From: Bradyrhizobium iriomotense
GTDB taxonomy: Bacteria; Pseudomonadota; Alphaproteobacteria; Rhizobiales; Xanthobacteraceae
Length of the DNA: 64,000 nucleotides
Direction: 5' to 3'
Assembly (NCBI RefSeq): GCF_030160715.1
Contig: NZ_BSOW01000008.1
Coordinates: forward strand, 1 to 64,000
How positions within the stretch are numbered: the first letter of the stretch is position 1; each line of letters starts with the position of its first letter. Shown here in pieces: positions 1-8,184 of the stretch. A model generated the notes under the pieces. The model was not told the origin of the DNA. It searched no databases and saw only the letters and a program-made list of their open reading frames with translations. Made by a program: the position numbers and the translations under genes.

Positions 1-92
1 ACGTCGCGTTCGATCGCCTGATCGGAGAACAAGGCCCGGTATTGGCCAAGCCCAAGTCCTTCAAGCCATTCGCCGAGGTCCAGACTTTGCAT
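1..92 (-). CDS. SAM-domain adenylate/guanylate cyclase, N-terminus only (cut by window edge)
   Basis: The reverse strand from position 92 reads M-Q-S-L-D-L-G-E-W-L-E-G-L-G-L-G-Q-Y and continues open to the left edge, giving 30 residues. The pattern (L)GEWLxxLGLxxYxxLFxxxxI is the start of the sterile alpha motif domain found at the N-terminus of many rhizobial class III nucleotide cyclases with an AAA/TPR tail. The family assignment rests on this short stretch alone; the catalytic part lies outside the window. Confidence 0.5.
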   Translation of the reverse strand, partial: MQSLDLGEWLEGLGLGQYRALFSDQAIERD

Positions 93-240
93 CAGACAGC
101 ATGTCCCAAGACCCTGATATTCTAGCGCATTTGCCTGCTCTTCCTAGGTCTCTATATAGACGCGTAGACCGCTTCGGAGTCACCTGGCACAGCGATGACC
201 CCCTCCGGCGGCGAGAGCTACGACAGTGTTTCCGGAAAAC

Positions 241-441
241 CCCGCCCCCAAGTCAAGGGAGAAGCAACTGGGGGCGGGTGTCTGAGTATGGCTTAACAAG
301 AGCAGGCGGCAGCACGCAAACCTGTCGCCCGTTTGCACGCTAAGCATCATGGACAGCGCTGTCTGCCCAGTAGGCGACACTCGAATGCAATAAATTGCCA
401 CGTATTCCCGGTCCCGTGAGCGGACTTTTGACCTATCTCAA
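241..441 (-). repeat. FixK-box/hairpin repeat, copy A
   Basis: First of three copies of a roughly 200-bp element (others at 40690-40891 and 45207-45403). One end is a strong hairpin, CCCGCCCCCA (241-250) pairing with TGGGGGCGGG (269-278). Read on the minus strand it is followed by GTTTTCC, as in an intrinsic terminator. The other end is the box TTGACCTATCTCAA (428-441). Shared internal blocks include GCATCATGGA, CGCTGTCTGCCC and ATTCCCGGTC. The minus strand has an open frame in copies A and B, but its start is not kept in copy C. An RNA product is therefore at least as likely as a protein. Confidence 0.7.
428..441. promoter_or_regulatory. FixK/FNR-type box
   Basis: TTGACCTATCTCAA fits TTGA-N6-TCAA, the FNR/FixK consensus used for low-oxygen control in rhizobia. 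The same box is kept in all three repeat copies. A class II activator centred at 434.5 would start transcription near 476 on the plus strand (the first base of the small-peptide ATG) or near 393 on the minus strand (towards the hairpin at 278-241). Confidence 0.55.
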
Positions 442-475
442 CGGGATCGAAGTCGCCGGCGCTGTGCTTCCTGGC

Positions 476-571
476 ATGAGGAAGCTCCAAACGGATGTCT
501 GGCTTGTCATCGCCTGGTACTCATGGCTGGTCGTGCTCGTTGCGACACTTGCTTACCTGATTTTCCATTGA
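476..571 (+). CDS. 31-residue single-span membrane peptide (copy A)
   Basis: The frame encodes M-R-K-L-Q-T-D-V-W followed by a hydrophobic span (about residues 8-29) rich in W, V, L and A, ending Y-L-I-F-H. A paralogue at 40927-41022 has the same 31-residue length. The two share MRK at the start and the core WYSWLVVLVATL, so this is a maintained peptide rather than chance. No Shine-Dalgarno is visible. The FixK-type box ends 34 nt before the ATG. Function unknown; likely an inner-membrane micropeptide. Confidence 0.6.
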   Translation: MRKLQTDVWLVIAWYSWLVVLVATLAYLIFH

Positions 572-576
572 GAAGG

Positions 577-598
577 CCCGCCAGCGTGAACCGGCGGG
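577..598 (+). terminator. Stem-loop after the micropeptide gene
   Basis: CCCGCC (577-582) pairs with GGCGGG (593-598) around a 10-nt loop, six bases after the micropeptide stop. There is no T-tract. The paralogue at 40927 also has a stem-loop directly after its stop. Confidence 0.45.
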
Positions 599-612
599 TG
601 CGGGAGCGCTCC

Positions 613-921
613 TCAAAGTTCAATCTCGGTCGCCAAATTCGAACGCACTAAGGTGGTCAAGCCGGCTTTCAATCTTTTCGCTTGCCAGGTTTGAAACGCT
701 GGATCCGCATTAAGTTTCTCAACTGCCGCACCGTAAGCTGAGAACGTCTCGAAGTTTACTGAGAAAGCGAAATTTCCGAATTCACCGACAGCGACGGACC
801 AGAACCTTGGTTTGCCACCGTGCTTTCGCCAAAGCCCGGCGCTCTCCTTAGCCAGTTCGAGTATTCCCGCGAGGTCGGCACCTGGATTTGGTTTGACTAC
901 ATATTGAACAACTACTGCCAT
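613..921 (-). CDS. Small NIPSNAP/ABM-like alpha/beta protein
   Basis: 102 residues starting M-A-V-V-V-Q-Y-V-V-K, with an amphipathic helix around residues 17-35, a beta-rich middle (RFWSVAVGEFGNFAFSVNFE) and a second helix (YGAAVEKLNADPAFQTWQAK). Short proteins with this strand-helix-strand layout, a C-terminal AFQTW-type helix and an initial VVVQYVV strand belong to the dimeric alpha/beta-barrel class (NIPSNAP, antibiotic-biosynthesis monooxygenase fold). No catalytic residues can be assigned. A perfect FixK-type box sits 66 bp upstream of the start (987-1000), suggesting low-oxygen control. The start codon is preceded by GGGAGGGT. Confidence 0.7.
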   Translation of the reverse strand: MAVVVQYVVKPNPGADLAGILELAKESAGLWRKHGGKPRFWSVAVGEFGNFAFSVNFETFSAYGAAVEKLNADPAFQTWQAKRLKAGLTTLVRSNLATEIEL

Positions 922-1265
922 TCTACCCTCCCATTGAAATTACGAAGGTCGCGCGTGCGAGGTTTTGCTACTTTTTCCCGAAAGCATTGACCTAGATCAA
1001 GTGGAGCTTGCGTGATGTGCCCGTCATGCCCTCTACAGGGGACCATCTCGTCGCGCTACGTCGAGCGGATTCCCCGCGCTAAGCTTTGTTAACTTACTTC
1101 CCTTACCCTTCACTATCCGCAACCGTCATTTCGGGGGAGCAATGACTGGGGCAATTGCGATTTGGGTACTCACATCGCTCGAGGTGAGACGCTATTTCCA
1201 GCGGCAACAAGCTTCTCGCCATTTCGAGGCAAGTAAGCGCTCCTAAGACCGACGAGCGAATTTGC
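922..1265. other. Intergenic stretch with a FixK-type box
   Basis: No supported gene. It carries the box at 987-1000 and the Shine-Dalgarno of the minus-strand gene at 921. The frames here are short and have no recognisable product. Confidence 0.5.
987..1000 (-). promoter_or_regulatory. FixK/FNR-type box upstream of the NIPSNAP-like gene
   Basis: TTGACCTAGATCAA is a complete TTGA-N6-TCAA dyad, and the inner CTAG is also symmetric. Its centre is 72 bp upstream of the start at 921. Class II activation at -41.5 would give a leader of about 30 nt. The regulator is inferred from the consensus only. Confidence 0.6.
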
Positions 1266-1463
1266 GTGCGCGCTGAATTAGGACGACTCCTGGTGCGGGG
1301 GGCTGTGAGCCTTTCTGTTTGCGTCGTCGTCGCGCTTTGCGTTTTTGGATTCCTGTCAATGATGGCTGATGATCCGGGCGCAAAAGCGCGACCAATCATT
1401 CCGTGCAAGGCAGGCCACTGCGCAGCAGAAGCCAGGAAGAACAACACGATCAGGGCCCACTAA
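1266..1463 (+). CDS. Possible small membrane-anchored protein
   Basis: A GTG-initiated frame of 65 residues. It has basic residues first, one hydrophobic span (about residues 14-32, VSLSVCVVVALCVFGFLSMM), then a polar tail with two cysteines (PCKAGHC). The composition is plausible for a single-span protein, but no Shine-Dalgarno or family supports it, so it may be a chance frame. Confidence 0.25.
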   Translation: MRAELGRLLVRGAVSLSVCVVVALCVFGFLSMMADDPGAKARPIIPCKAGHCAAEARKNNTIRAH

Positions 1464-1540
1464 GTCCGAGACCGCACGAGAGCGGCATCGGAACACAGCA
1501 AGATGAAGTTCTACGCGACAATTGCAGCCTGCGAGAACGC

Positions 1541-1627
1541 CTACCAAGCTCCGACGGCCATCAAAACAACAATGGTTAGGCAAGAGACGCAAGCGATCAT
1601 CACAGTATACCATTCGGGCGTATTCAT
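1541..1627 (-). CDS. 28-residue membrane peptide, tandem copy 2
   Basis: The reverse strand reads M-N-T-P-E-W-Y-T-V-M, then a hydrophobic span ending V-G-A-W-stop. GGGAGG lies 5 nt before the ATG. The upstream neighbour (1671-1760) encodes a 29-residue paralogue with the same TPxW start, LTIVVL core and AVGAW end. The sequences around both Shine-Dalgarno sites are also alike (GCTCGGGAGGCAAC). Duplication with the reading frame, start region and stop kept argues for a real gene. Function unknown; an integral inner-membrane micropeptide is likely. Confidence 0.6.
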   Translation of the reverse strand: MNTPEWYTVMIACVSCLTIVVLMAVGAW

Positions 1628-1670
1628 TGTTGCCTCCCGAGCGGCTTGAAAGCAGTCCTGATCTGCTCCC

Positions 1671-1760
1671 CTACCAAGCGCCAACGGCAATCAAGACGAC
1701 GATGGTCAGAACAGACAAACAAACGATAGTTGCGGGGACGGTAAGCCAATCGGGTGTCAT
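1671..1760 (-). CDS. 29-residue membrane peptide, tandem copy 1
   Basis: The reverse strand reads M-T-P-D-W-L-T-V-P-A, then a hydrophobic span and the end A-V-G-A-W-stop. GGGAGG precedes the ATG by 5 nt. It is the first of a tandem pair with 1541-1627, separated by 43 nt, and probably shares a transcript with it. Differences are mostly conservative (N-terminal one-residue length change, E/D, M/I), the pattern expected of duplicated coding sequence. Function unknown. Confidence 0.6.
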   Translation of the reverse strand: MTPDWLTVPATIVCLSVLTIVVLIAVGAW

Positions 1761-2231
1761 CGTTGCCTCCCGAGCGGTTCTCCCAAAAGCTTAGGGCGGT
1801 CGGCGCGAAGACATTATGAAGCAGCTAACACCTTGCAACTGAACTGCATTTTCAATCTAAGGACGCTGAGCGATGTCCTCATGCGCTCTTGGTTGATGGC
1901 TCGCCGATGTTCGTGCGCATCGCATCATACGAGCTTCAACGTGCGGCGCCTGCACCCAGTGGCAACTCTTTTCACGTTGTAGTTGGATCTTCAGCCGCAC
2001 GACTCTCTCTGGGGTTGTCCGACGAAGTCGTCCTGAAACAGAAGGCTGCTATACTTTTACTTCGGCTCCGCTTCTTTGCGCCGACAAATTAACTGATCGC
2101 TCTTTGGAGCTTTGAAATTCGGCGCCGCCTTTGAACGCGCTTATGCCAGGCAGCTCTCCAAATGAGCCGAGGTCTGTCACCTCGTGGTGGGAATATCTCT
2201 AGCTAGCAATAGTCAAACGATGGGGGTGATC
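1761..2231. other. No supported gene
   Basis: Short frames only (the longest is 67 codons at 1889-2092, with no Shine-Dalgarno and no family resemblance). Nothing recognisable was found on either strand. Confidence 0.4.
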
Positions 2232-2426
2232 ATGCCCGCCATATTCGACTTGCTCTATCGCGAATATTGCCGCGCCCGCCTCGCGGAAATGCGGAAACAG
2301 CTTCTGATCACGGGTAAGCGTGCGGAAGTTCTACAGGCGGATTGCGACGCCGCCGACGATCATGATCGGAGTGGTGTAGGTGAGAAAGCCACGCTGTACG
2401 AAATCGGTCTCGTCGCAGCAAATTGA
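2232..2426 (+). CDS. Small hypothetical protein
   Basis: 64 residues from an ATG preceded by GGGGGTGATC. The first half is helical and basic (FDLLYREYCRARLAEMRKQL) and the tail is acidic and low in hydrophobics. The N-terminal pattern resembles small Bradyrhizobium proteins that I recognise only as a lineage-specific type. The second half may be frame-disturbed. Function unknown. Confidence 0.4.
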   Translation: MPAIFDLLYREYCRARLAEMRKQLLITGKRAEVLQADCDAADDHDRSGVGEKATLYEIGLVAAN

Positions 2427-2923
2427 AGTGTTCAATAAATAGCAGCAGCCATGCAAGCATATGGCAGAGCTGTTGCCGCTTGCGAAGCCTGAACCAAGAG
2501 CCAGCCGAGTAATAAAGGAAGAAAGGCCCCGACGATATCGCATGTCGGGGCCCTTCAAGATCATCAGGCCGGTTACCTCCGCCGTGCCTTCTGATCGTTG
2601 ATATCGCCGATTACCGCATCCGATCTGGTGCAGAACATGGCAACGCTGCGGCATCGGGGTGATCACATTCGGCCTGAAGGCTGATGGCCGCCAGTTCTGC
2701 GACCAGCTCGCCGAACCGGGGAAGCTGGCCGCTTTCCCAGCGGACCTTACGCCGTCTTACGACTGTAAATCCTCCTCAGTTGGTCCACCAGGAATTCCGG
2801 GGTCATCGCGTGAGCAGCCCGAACCGACGCCCACGCGCAATGCAAATCCTCTTCTTTTTCTCGTGAGCCATCTGACGTGCGGTCATTTCGCGCGCGAATA
2901 CGTTCGACTTCAGTGCGGCACTC
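2427..2923. other. No supported gene; one hairpin
   Basis: Contains the minus-strand terminator at 2525-2552. Just upstream of it on that strand is a very short frame ending in K-A-R-R-R-stop (near 2580-2640), which is too short to call. Nothing else was recognised. Confidence 0.4.
2525..2552 (-). terminator. Intrinsic terminator
   Basis: GGCCCCGAC (2525-2533) pairs perfectly with GTCGGGGCC (2544-2552). On the minus strand the stem is followed by TTTCTTCCTTT. It implies transcription leftward across 2553-2660, where only a tiny frame is left. Confidence 0.7.
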
Positions 2924-3079
2924 CTATTCGATCACCTCGTCGGCGCGCAACAGGAATGATTCAGGCAGGTTTAATCCAATCAACTTCGCCGTCTTGAGAT
3001 TGACCGTCAGAAAAAACCGGGGCGGTTGCTTGATCGGCAAATCGGCGGGCTTGGCGCCCTTGAAAATCTTGTCCACGAT
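2924..3079 (-). pseudogene. C-terminal remnant of a COG2984-type ABC binding protein
   Basis: The reverse strand encodes [15 protein letters not shown], later [10 protein letters not shown], and ends [13 protein letters not shown]. This is the last ~51 residues of the uncharacterised ABC substrate-binding family (Pfam ABC_sub_bind type). The intact relative at 34854-35825 ends YVDKILKGTKPSELP...RADEVIE. Nothing upstream of residue V-D-K matches, so only the 3' end remains. Confidence 0.75.
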
Positions 3080-3150
3080 GAATTATGTCGTTGAATCAGT
3101 CTGTTAATTTGTGCAATTGGATAGAGCGGGATAGTCCCGGGCTGGCCCGA

Positions 3151-3329
3151 ATTACTCCCACTCTATCATTTCGGACAGCGTATCGTCGTTGATTTGTAAG
3201 CACAATTCCTCAAGTCTGACGGACAAATGCCGACGGCATACCCGCCGCAATATTGTGGTCTTGAATTCACAGAAAAAATTGCGCCGTTTGCGCTCTCTGC
3301 GATTTCGGCACCTATCGGAGTCAATCGAC
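3151..3329. repeat. 179-bp direct repeat, left copy
   Basis: Aligns without gaps to 27703-27881. The first ~120 bp are clearly similar (shared blocks ACTCCCACT, GTTGATTT, AAGCACAA, ATGCCGACGG, TTCACAG), the next ~40 bp have diverged, and both end with TCAATCGAC. The minus strand holds a decayed coding end with the last residues M-I-E-W-E-stop in both copies. The two copies bracket the catabolic block in the same orientation. Confidence 0.6.
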
Positions 3330-3701
3330 TGATCAGCACTGCCGGCGTGGTCAAGACTGCCGTTACCGCCTTGGTTGGGCGTATGCTCAAATACCGTCAG
3401 AGATCAGCAGCGCGCTGGTCCGGTCGTTCGATGGCCCTCACGTGCGCGGCCATAGCGCGACCGGGATGCGACCAGTTAGTGTGGGCTACCTTCAAGGTTT
3501 CGCTGAGGACCGCGAAGCCTGAGTTGCAACGTAGAGGCCGGTATCCCTCGCAGAGACCAAAGGTTGAGTGCGCGTAAGCCGCGATCTTCAGGAGCCACGC
3601 GCTCCCCGAACCCTACAATGCCTGAAACATCACGAGGAGCTTGGTGAACTCCTGTTCCAGAGCCGATGTCTACTGACTTGAAATTCCTTGATACAATTTG
3701 C
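3330..3701. other. No supported gene
   Basis: Overlapping short frames on both strands with no recognisable product. It lies between the left flanking repeat and the hairpin that ends the TIM-barrel transcript. Confidence 0.4.
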
Positions 3702-3732
3702 GTGCGGGCGCACTGAGAGTTGGCGCCCGCAC
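3702..3732 (-). terminator. Stem-loop after TIM-barrel gene 1
   Basis: GTGCGGGCGC (3702-3711) pairs perfectly with GCGCCCGCAC (3723-3732), loop 11 nt, starting 17 bp beyond the stop of the gene at 3749. Only a weak T-tract (GCAAATT) follows on the minus strand. Confidence 0.6.
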
Positions 3733-3748
3733 ACGCTTTCAAGTCTGT

Positions 3749-4603
3749 TCAGATGCTGTCGATGATAGACTCGAAGCCAGGCAGAACGCTGTCGAAAATC
3801 TGCTCCGGGGGCAGCGCATCCAGTTTGCTGGAGAAGATTTCCGGACCGATACTCGGGATCAGATCATTCTTCGCCAGAAGTGCGAGGATTTCTTTGTTCG
3901 GAATTTCCCCCTCGCCGATCGGGACGCGATGGAACAGGCAGTCGCGCACCATTGAGCGACCAGAAGGGCACACCAGGGGACCATCGGCGATCTGAACAGT
4001 ATCGATCGCGCTCGGTGGGATCTCTGAAAACAGCTCATCCTTGCGACCGCCGCGAACGTAGTGCCAAGTATCGAATATAATGCCCGTATTCGACCTGCCG
4101 GCGCCCTTGACGACCTGCCAAGCCTCATCCAGCGTTGCAAACCCCCAGAGCGGCATCGCTTCCAGCGTGACGCGCAAGCCTTCTTTCCCGGCCCGATCGG
4201 CCATGGCACCGAAATGCTGGGTGAGTTCGTCAATGCTGTATCGGTCCTTCGGGAAGGTGCCGATCAGGTGGATCTTGTCGACCTGAAGCTCTTCTGCGAC
4301 GCGAAGGAACGATTCGGGCGACCTTTCGAGGTAAGGCAGGATATCGGGGTCCTCATTGACCGGACGCCAATCTGGAACCCAACTCGTCAAGGGGTCGAGG
4401 TAGCTCAATCTGACGCCATTATCGGCTGCGATCTGCCGCTGGTCGGCAGCGCTAAGACCTGAGGCCACCGTCTGATCGAAGTCGGTGGGCGAAGTGCTCA
4501 ACCATCCGAAGCCAGCTTTGCTCGTCAATTCGACACGCTGTCGAAACGGGATACTCCGCACTTGGGAGAGCCACATTACACGCTGCTCACGAGTGAATTT
4601 CAT
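3749..4603 (-). CDS. TIM-barrel sugar isomerase/dehydratase-like protein 1
   Basis: 284 residues from the ATG at 4603 (MKFTREQRVMW), which has AAGGA 7 nt upstream; an upstream in-frame start has none. The protein belongs to the AP-endonuclease-2/xylose-isomerase-like barrel superfamily (IolE, hydroxypyruvate isomerase, 3-dehydroshikimate dehydratase). Candidate metal ligands are E in TLEAMPLWG, D and H in FDTWHYVRGG, and E in GPEIF. The paralogue at 9722-10582 shares LExMPW, DxWHxxRG and the GE-E ending. Members are cytoplasmic isomerases, epimerases or dehydratases; the substrate cannot be read from sequence. A 17-bp palindrome 117 bp upstream matches one at the LysR gene at 24832-25737. I infer a dehydratase or isomerase step on a polyol-derived ketone feeding the hydroxyquinol pathway. 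Confidence 0.8.
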   Translation of the reverse strand: MKFTREQRVMWLSQVRSIPFRQRVELTSKAGFGWLSTSPTDFDQTVASGLSAADQRQIAADNGVRLSYLDPLTSWVPDWRPVNEDPDILPYLERSPESFLRVAEELQVDKIHLIGTFPKDRYSIDELTQHFGAMADRAGKEGLRVTLEAMPLWGFATLDEAWQVVKGAGRSNTGIIFDTWHYVRGGRKDELFSEIPPSAIDTVQIADGPLVCPSGRSMVRDCLFHRVPIGEGEIPNKEILALLAKNDLIPSIGPEIFSSKLDALPPEQIFDSVLPGFESIIDSI

Positions 4604-4719
4604 CGTTGTCCTTTCGCTTATTATTCGTGATCGGGCATCGGGTAACGACACCAACAACCTATCGCGAAACCAAATAAGGACGATCTATTGTATATGAAGC
4701 GGCTCAGTAGAAACTGTAA

Positions 4720-4736
4720 GTAGACTACAACTCTAC
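4720..4736. promoter_or_regulatory. LysR-type operator candidate (GTAGA-N7-TCTAC)
   Basis: GTAGACTACAACTCTAC is a GTAGA/TCTAC dyad, 117 bp upstream of the TIM-barrel start at 4603. Read on the minus strand (GTAGAGTTGTAGTCTAC) it matches 15 of 17 positions of the palindrome at 25739-25755, which touches the start of a LysR gene. An extra half-site GTAGA lies at about 4707. Confidence 0.55.
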
Positions 4737-4822
4737 AATCAGTCAGGGCCCGTAGCTTGTGGCCCCGTGCGCGAGCCTGTTCATCGTCGCTGATTCGAAG
4801 TCTGCAAATTATCTCGAGAGCG

Positions 4823-6840
4823 CTATGACACACGAATGTTCGCCATAAATCGGTCCAGCTCGGCGCGCAGTCGAGCACTTTCGCTCGACAGATTTTTGGC
4901 TGAGCTCAGCACCTCCTCTGAAGCCGAACCAGTCTCGGCGGCACCACGGTTAACCTGACCGATATCGGTCGCAACAGCCTGTGTGCCCTGCGCAACATTC
5001 TGTACGCTGCGGGCGATTTCCTCTGTGGCGGCACCTTGCTCTTCCACTGCCGTCGCGATGGACGTGGCGATGGTCGATATTTGACCGATAGTCGCGCTGA
5101 TCTCCTTGATCGCCACGACCGAATCCGCCGTCGCCCCCTGCATGCCGGCGACGTGCGAAGAGATCTCATCGGTAGCCTTCGCCGTCTGGCTAGAAAGCGC
5201 CTTCACTTCGCTTGCGACCACGGCAAAGCCACGGCCGGCGTCGCCGGCGCGGGCCGCCTCGACGGTCGCATTTAGCGCTAACAGGTTGGTCTGCTCGGCG
5301 ATTGCGTTTATCAGTTTCACCACCTCTCCGATTTGCTGTGCAGCTCGAGATAGTCTAGCGATCCGGTCGTCGGTCTCCCTCGCCTGTATAACTGCGGCTT
5401 CTGCAAAAAGGCTGGAATCCCGCACTTGACGCCCGATCTCGCTAACGGATGCCGAGAGTTGTTCGGTAGCCGTCGCAACCGACTGCATATTCGTCGAGGC
5501 TCTTTCGGAGAATCCCGCCACTTGGTTCGAGAGGGCCTGCGTTGTCTCCGCAGTGCGGGTCAGCGTCGATGCTGCCAGTTCAAGCTGGACAGCGGAGGAC
5601 GAGACGTTGGAAGCAATGATGCCTACTACGGCCTCGAACTCATCGGCAAAGCGGATCAGTTCGGCACGACGCGCCGCGGCCAACTCCTTGTTCTGCGCTT
5701 CGCTGGCCGCTGCATCACGTTCCGCCTTGGCAATCGCTTGCAATTTGAACTCTTCAACTGCGCCAGCCATCTCGCCCAACTCGTCCTTGCGCCCGAGCCC
5801 AGGAAGCACGACGTCGAAGTTCCCCGACGCGAGTTGACGCATCGCGTTGCACATGGCGATCATAGGTCGCGAGATGCCATTACCCAGCATGATCGCAAGC
5901 ACCGCGCCGATCGCTACACCACCAAGCGAGAGAAGAAGAATGAGATGCTCGGTCTCACCGATCGTCGCGCTTGCTTCGCCGTCGATGCGCTGCTGGTCGA
6001 CTGACATTTCCGACCTCAATGCTTCCGACAATGTAAGAACTGCGGCTCGGCCTTGCGCTTCGCAATCGCATTCGCGTTCTCAACGAACTTGGCGAAGGAG
6101 GCACGGTAACGCTTCAGTAGGCCTCCGATGTCAGATGCCCACTGAGTGATCTTTTGATCGTCGCTCGAGATTGCGCCCACCGATGTCGTCAGGAACCTGA
6201 TACGCCCCAGAATGCCGTCAGCGGCCTTTAATTCTGGTCTCACCGTGAATGCGCTAACGGAGGTTGTTACTGACAGAGATTGCGAAGTGACATCCTTAAT
6301 CGCCGCTTGATCCGCGGCAGCGTTCGTCAGCGCCGCCGTGTCGCCGAGATCGTCAAACTTGAACTGGATTTTGCTTCCCGCGTCGTTGAGTTCTTCACTT
6401 GCAATCTTATTGTTGGCACGGGTTAGGGTGACGATCTCACCAAAGAGTTTTGCAAAAGAGTGAAATTGCGCCTGCAACCTCGCAAGCTGCTCGCGGCGCT
6501 CGGGTGCGATTGCGGCCGTAACGGATCTGTCGATCGACGCTCTCAGGCTCTCTTCAATGCTGTGAGTCGCAGCTTCGTCCGCATCGGTGCCGGTCAACGT
6601 ATATGTTCGAGCGAGCCCTTGATACGAGATGAGCTCCCGATCAACCGTCCGGACCAGGTCGGCTTCCGCGACACTGCCGCGATACGAGCTTACGGCATTG
6701 GCAACTCGCTCGAAGCCGAGATAGGCAAGGGCCATGCTTACGGCCAGGATTGCTAGTACGGCGGAAAAGCCAAGGACAATCTTCGCGCGAAACCGCAACG
6801 TTGGCAGCCTCATGCCGTGCGATTTTGACTTGACGGACAT
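4823..6840 (-). pseudogene. Methyl-accepting chemotaxis protein, split by a frameshift
   Basis: Two overlapping minus-strand frames together make one chemoreceptor of about 670 residues. The 5' part (6840 to about 6035) has a membrane span at residues 20-42 (IVLGFSAVLAILAVSMALAYLGF), a helical periplasmic sensor region, and ends prematurely in EPQFLHCRKH. The 3' part resumes as LTLSEALRSEM, then a second span (LILLLSLGGVAIGAVLAIML), HAMP and the full signalling domain with the conserved hairpin EAARAGDAGRGFAVVASEV. The shift lies near 6030-6045. The protein would sense a ligand, plausibly the substrate of this cluster, and signal to CheA. Either the gene is broken or this is one sequencing error; the rest is well kept. 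Confidence 0.85.
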
Positions 6841-6981
6841 TGCCCCACCCCATTCCAGTGTTGCGCACCCGTTTAGCCGCTCGCAGCGGTCACCTTGACG
6901 GCCACGTCGTCTACTTCGAGTGCGATGATCGCGCCCGCAATTTGTGAATGTGCCATTTTGGACTTGCTGCCCCGGAGACGC

Positions 6982-8184
6982 CTAGACCCGTTCAAGCGCA
7001 GTTGCGATCCCCTGCCCCACGCCGATGCACATCGTCGACAGCGATCGCTTGACGCTGCGAAGCTTCAATTCAATTGCGGCGGTGCCGGTGATGCGCGCGC
7101 CAGACATACCCAAGGGATGGCCAAGAGCAATCGCTCCGCCATTCGGGTTTACGCGTGGATCATCGTCGCCAATACGAAGATCGCGCAGTGTAGCCAGCGC
7201 CTGTGAGGCAAAGGCCTCGTTCAGTTCGATAACCTCAAAGTTCGCTTCGCGCAGCCCGAGCCGCGCCATTAGTTTCTTTGATGCGGGTGCAGGGCCAAAG
7301 CCCATGATGCGCGGAGGCACACCTGCTGTCGCACCCCCGAGAATGCGGGCTATTGGGGTCAAGTCGTGGCGTTTTGCGGCCGCCTCCGATGCTAGGAGCA
7401 GAGCGGCGGCCCCGTCATTCACGCCCGAGGCATTGCCCGCGGTAACCGATCCGCCTGCGCGGAAGGGCGCTTTCAACTTGCTAAGGCCGTCCAACGTCGT
7501 CTCGGGACGAGGATGCTCATCGACTTCGACAGTCTTGGAGTCTTTCCCTCGCGGGACGACGACCGGCGTGATCTCGACCGCCATTCTACCCTTTGCGATC
7601 GCTGCAGCCACCTTCTGTTGGCTCCGCAGGGCAAAAGCATCCTGGTCGTGACGTGAGGTTCTATAATCTTCGGCGACGTTTTCAGCGGTTTCAGGCATGG
7701 ACTCGACGCCATACTGGGTCTTCATTAATGGATTGATGAAACGCCATCCGATGGTGGTGTCGTGCACCGCGTTTTCGCGCGAAAACGGCGTCTCGGCCTT
7801 GGGCATCACGAAAGGAGCACGAGACATACTCTCTGTTCCGCCCGCGATGATCAGGTCAGCTTCCCCCGACTTGATCGCGCGCGCGCCGGCGATCACGGCA
7901 TCCATACCTGAGCCGCAAAGCCGATTGATGGTGGTGCCCGGCACCTCGACCGGCAACCCTGCGAGCAGCGCCGACATGCGCGCCACGTTGCGGTTATCTT
8001 CGCCCGCCTGGTTGGCGCACCCGAAGATGACCTCGTCGATGAGCAGTGCCTCAAGGCCCGGATTGCGCGCCAACAACGCCTTGAGCGGGATAGCGCCAAG
8101 ATCGTCGGCGCGCACAGCCGCCAGAGCCCCTCCGAAGCGACCGATCGGCGTGCGGATATAGTCGCAGATGAATACCTCGCTCAT
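6982..8184 (-). CDS. pcaF: 3-oxoadipyl-CoA thiolase
   Basis: 400 residues, the standard length for a degradative thiolase. Catalytic residues are visible: C90 in NRLCGSGMDAV, H356 in AIALGHPLGMSGAR, and C386 in MCIGVGQG. IADxxAxRS-type dimer contacts and the VNPNGGAIALGHP motif are present. It cleaves 3-oxoadipyl-CoA with CoA to acetyl-CoA and succinyl-CoA in the cytoplasm, the last step of the beta-ketoadipate pathway. It overlaps pcaJ by 4 bp, so the two are translationally coupled. An acetoacetyl-CoA thiolase would look similar. The neighbouring CoA transferase and hydroxyquinol pathway genes favour PcaF. Confidence 0.85.
   Translation of the reverse strand: MSEVFICDYIRTPIGRFGGALAAVRADDLGAIPLKALLARNPGLEALLIDEVIFGCANQAGEDNRNVARMSALLAGLPVEVPGTTINRLCGSGMDAVIAGARAIKSGEADLIIAGGTESMSRAPFVMPKAETPFSRENAVHDTTIGWRFINPLMKTQYGVESMPETAENVAEDYRTSRHDQDAFALRSQQKVAAAIAKGRMAVEITPVVVPRGKDSKTVEVDEHPRPETTLDGLSKLKAPFRAGGSVTAGNASGVNDGAAALLLASEAAAKRHDLTPIARILGGATAGVPPRIMGFGPAPASKKLMARLGLREANFEVIELNEAFASQALATLRDLRIGDDDPRVNPNGGAIALGHPLGMSGARITGTAAIELKLRSVKRSLSTMCIGVGQGIATALERV

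Noticed and set aside
3166..3577. Opposed frames of 74 and 116 codons inside and after the left flanking repeat
   Set aside because: The repeat partner at 27703-27881 has stops in the corresponding frames, so these are not conserved genes.
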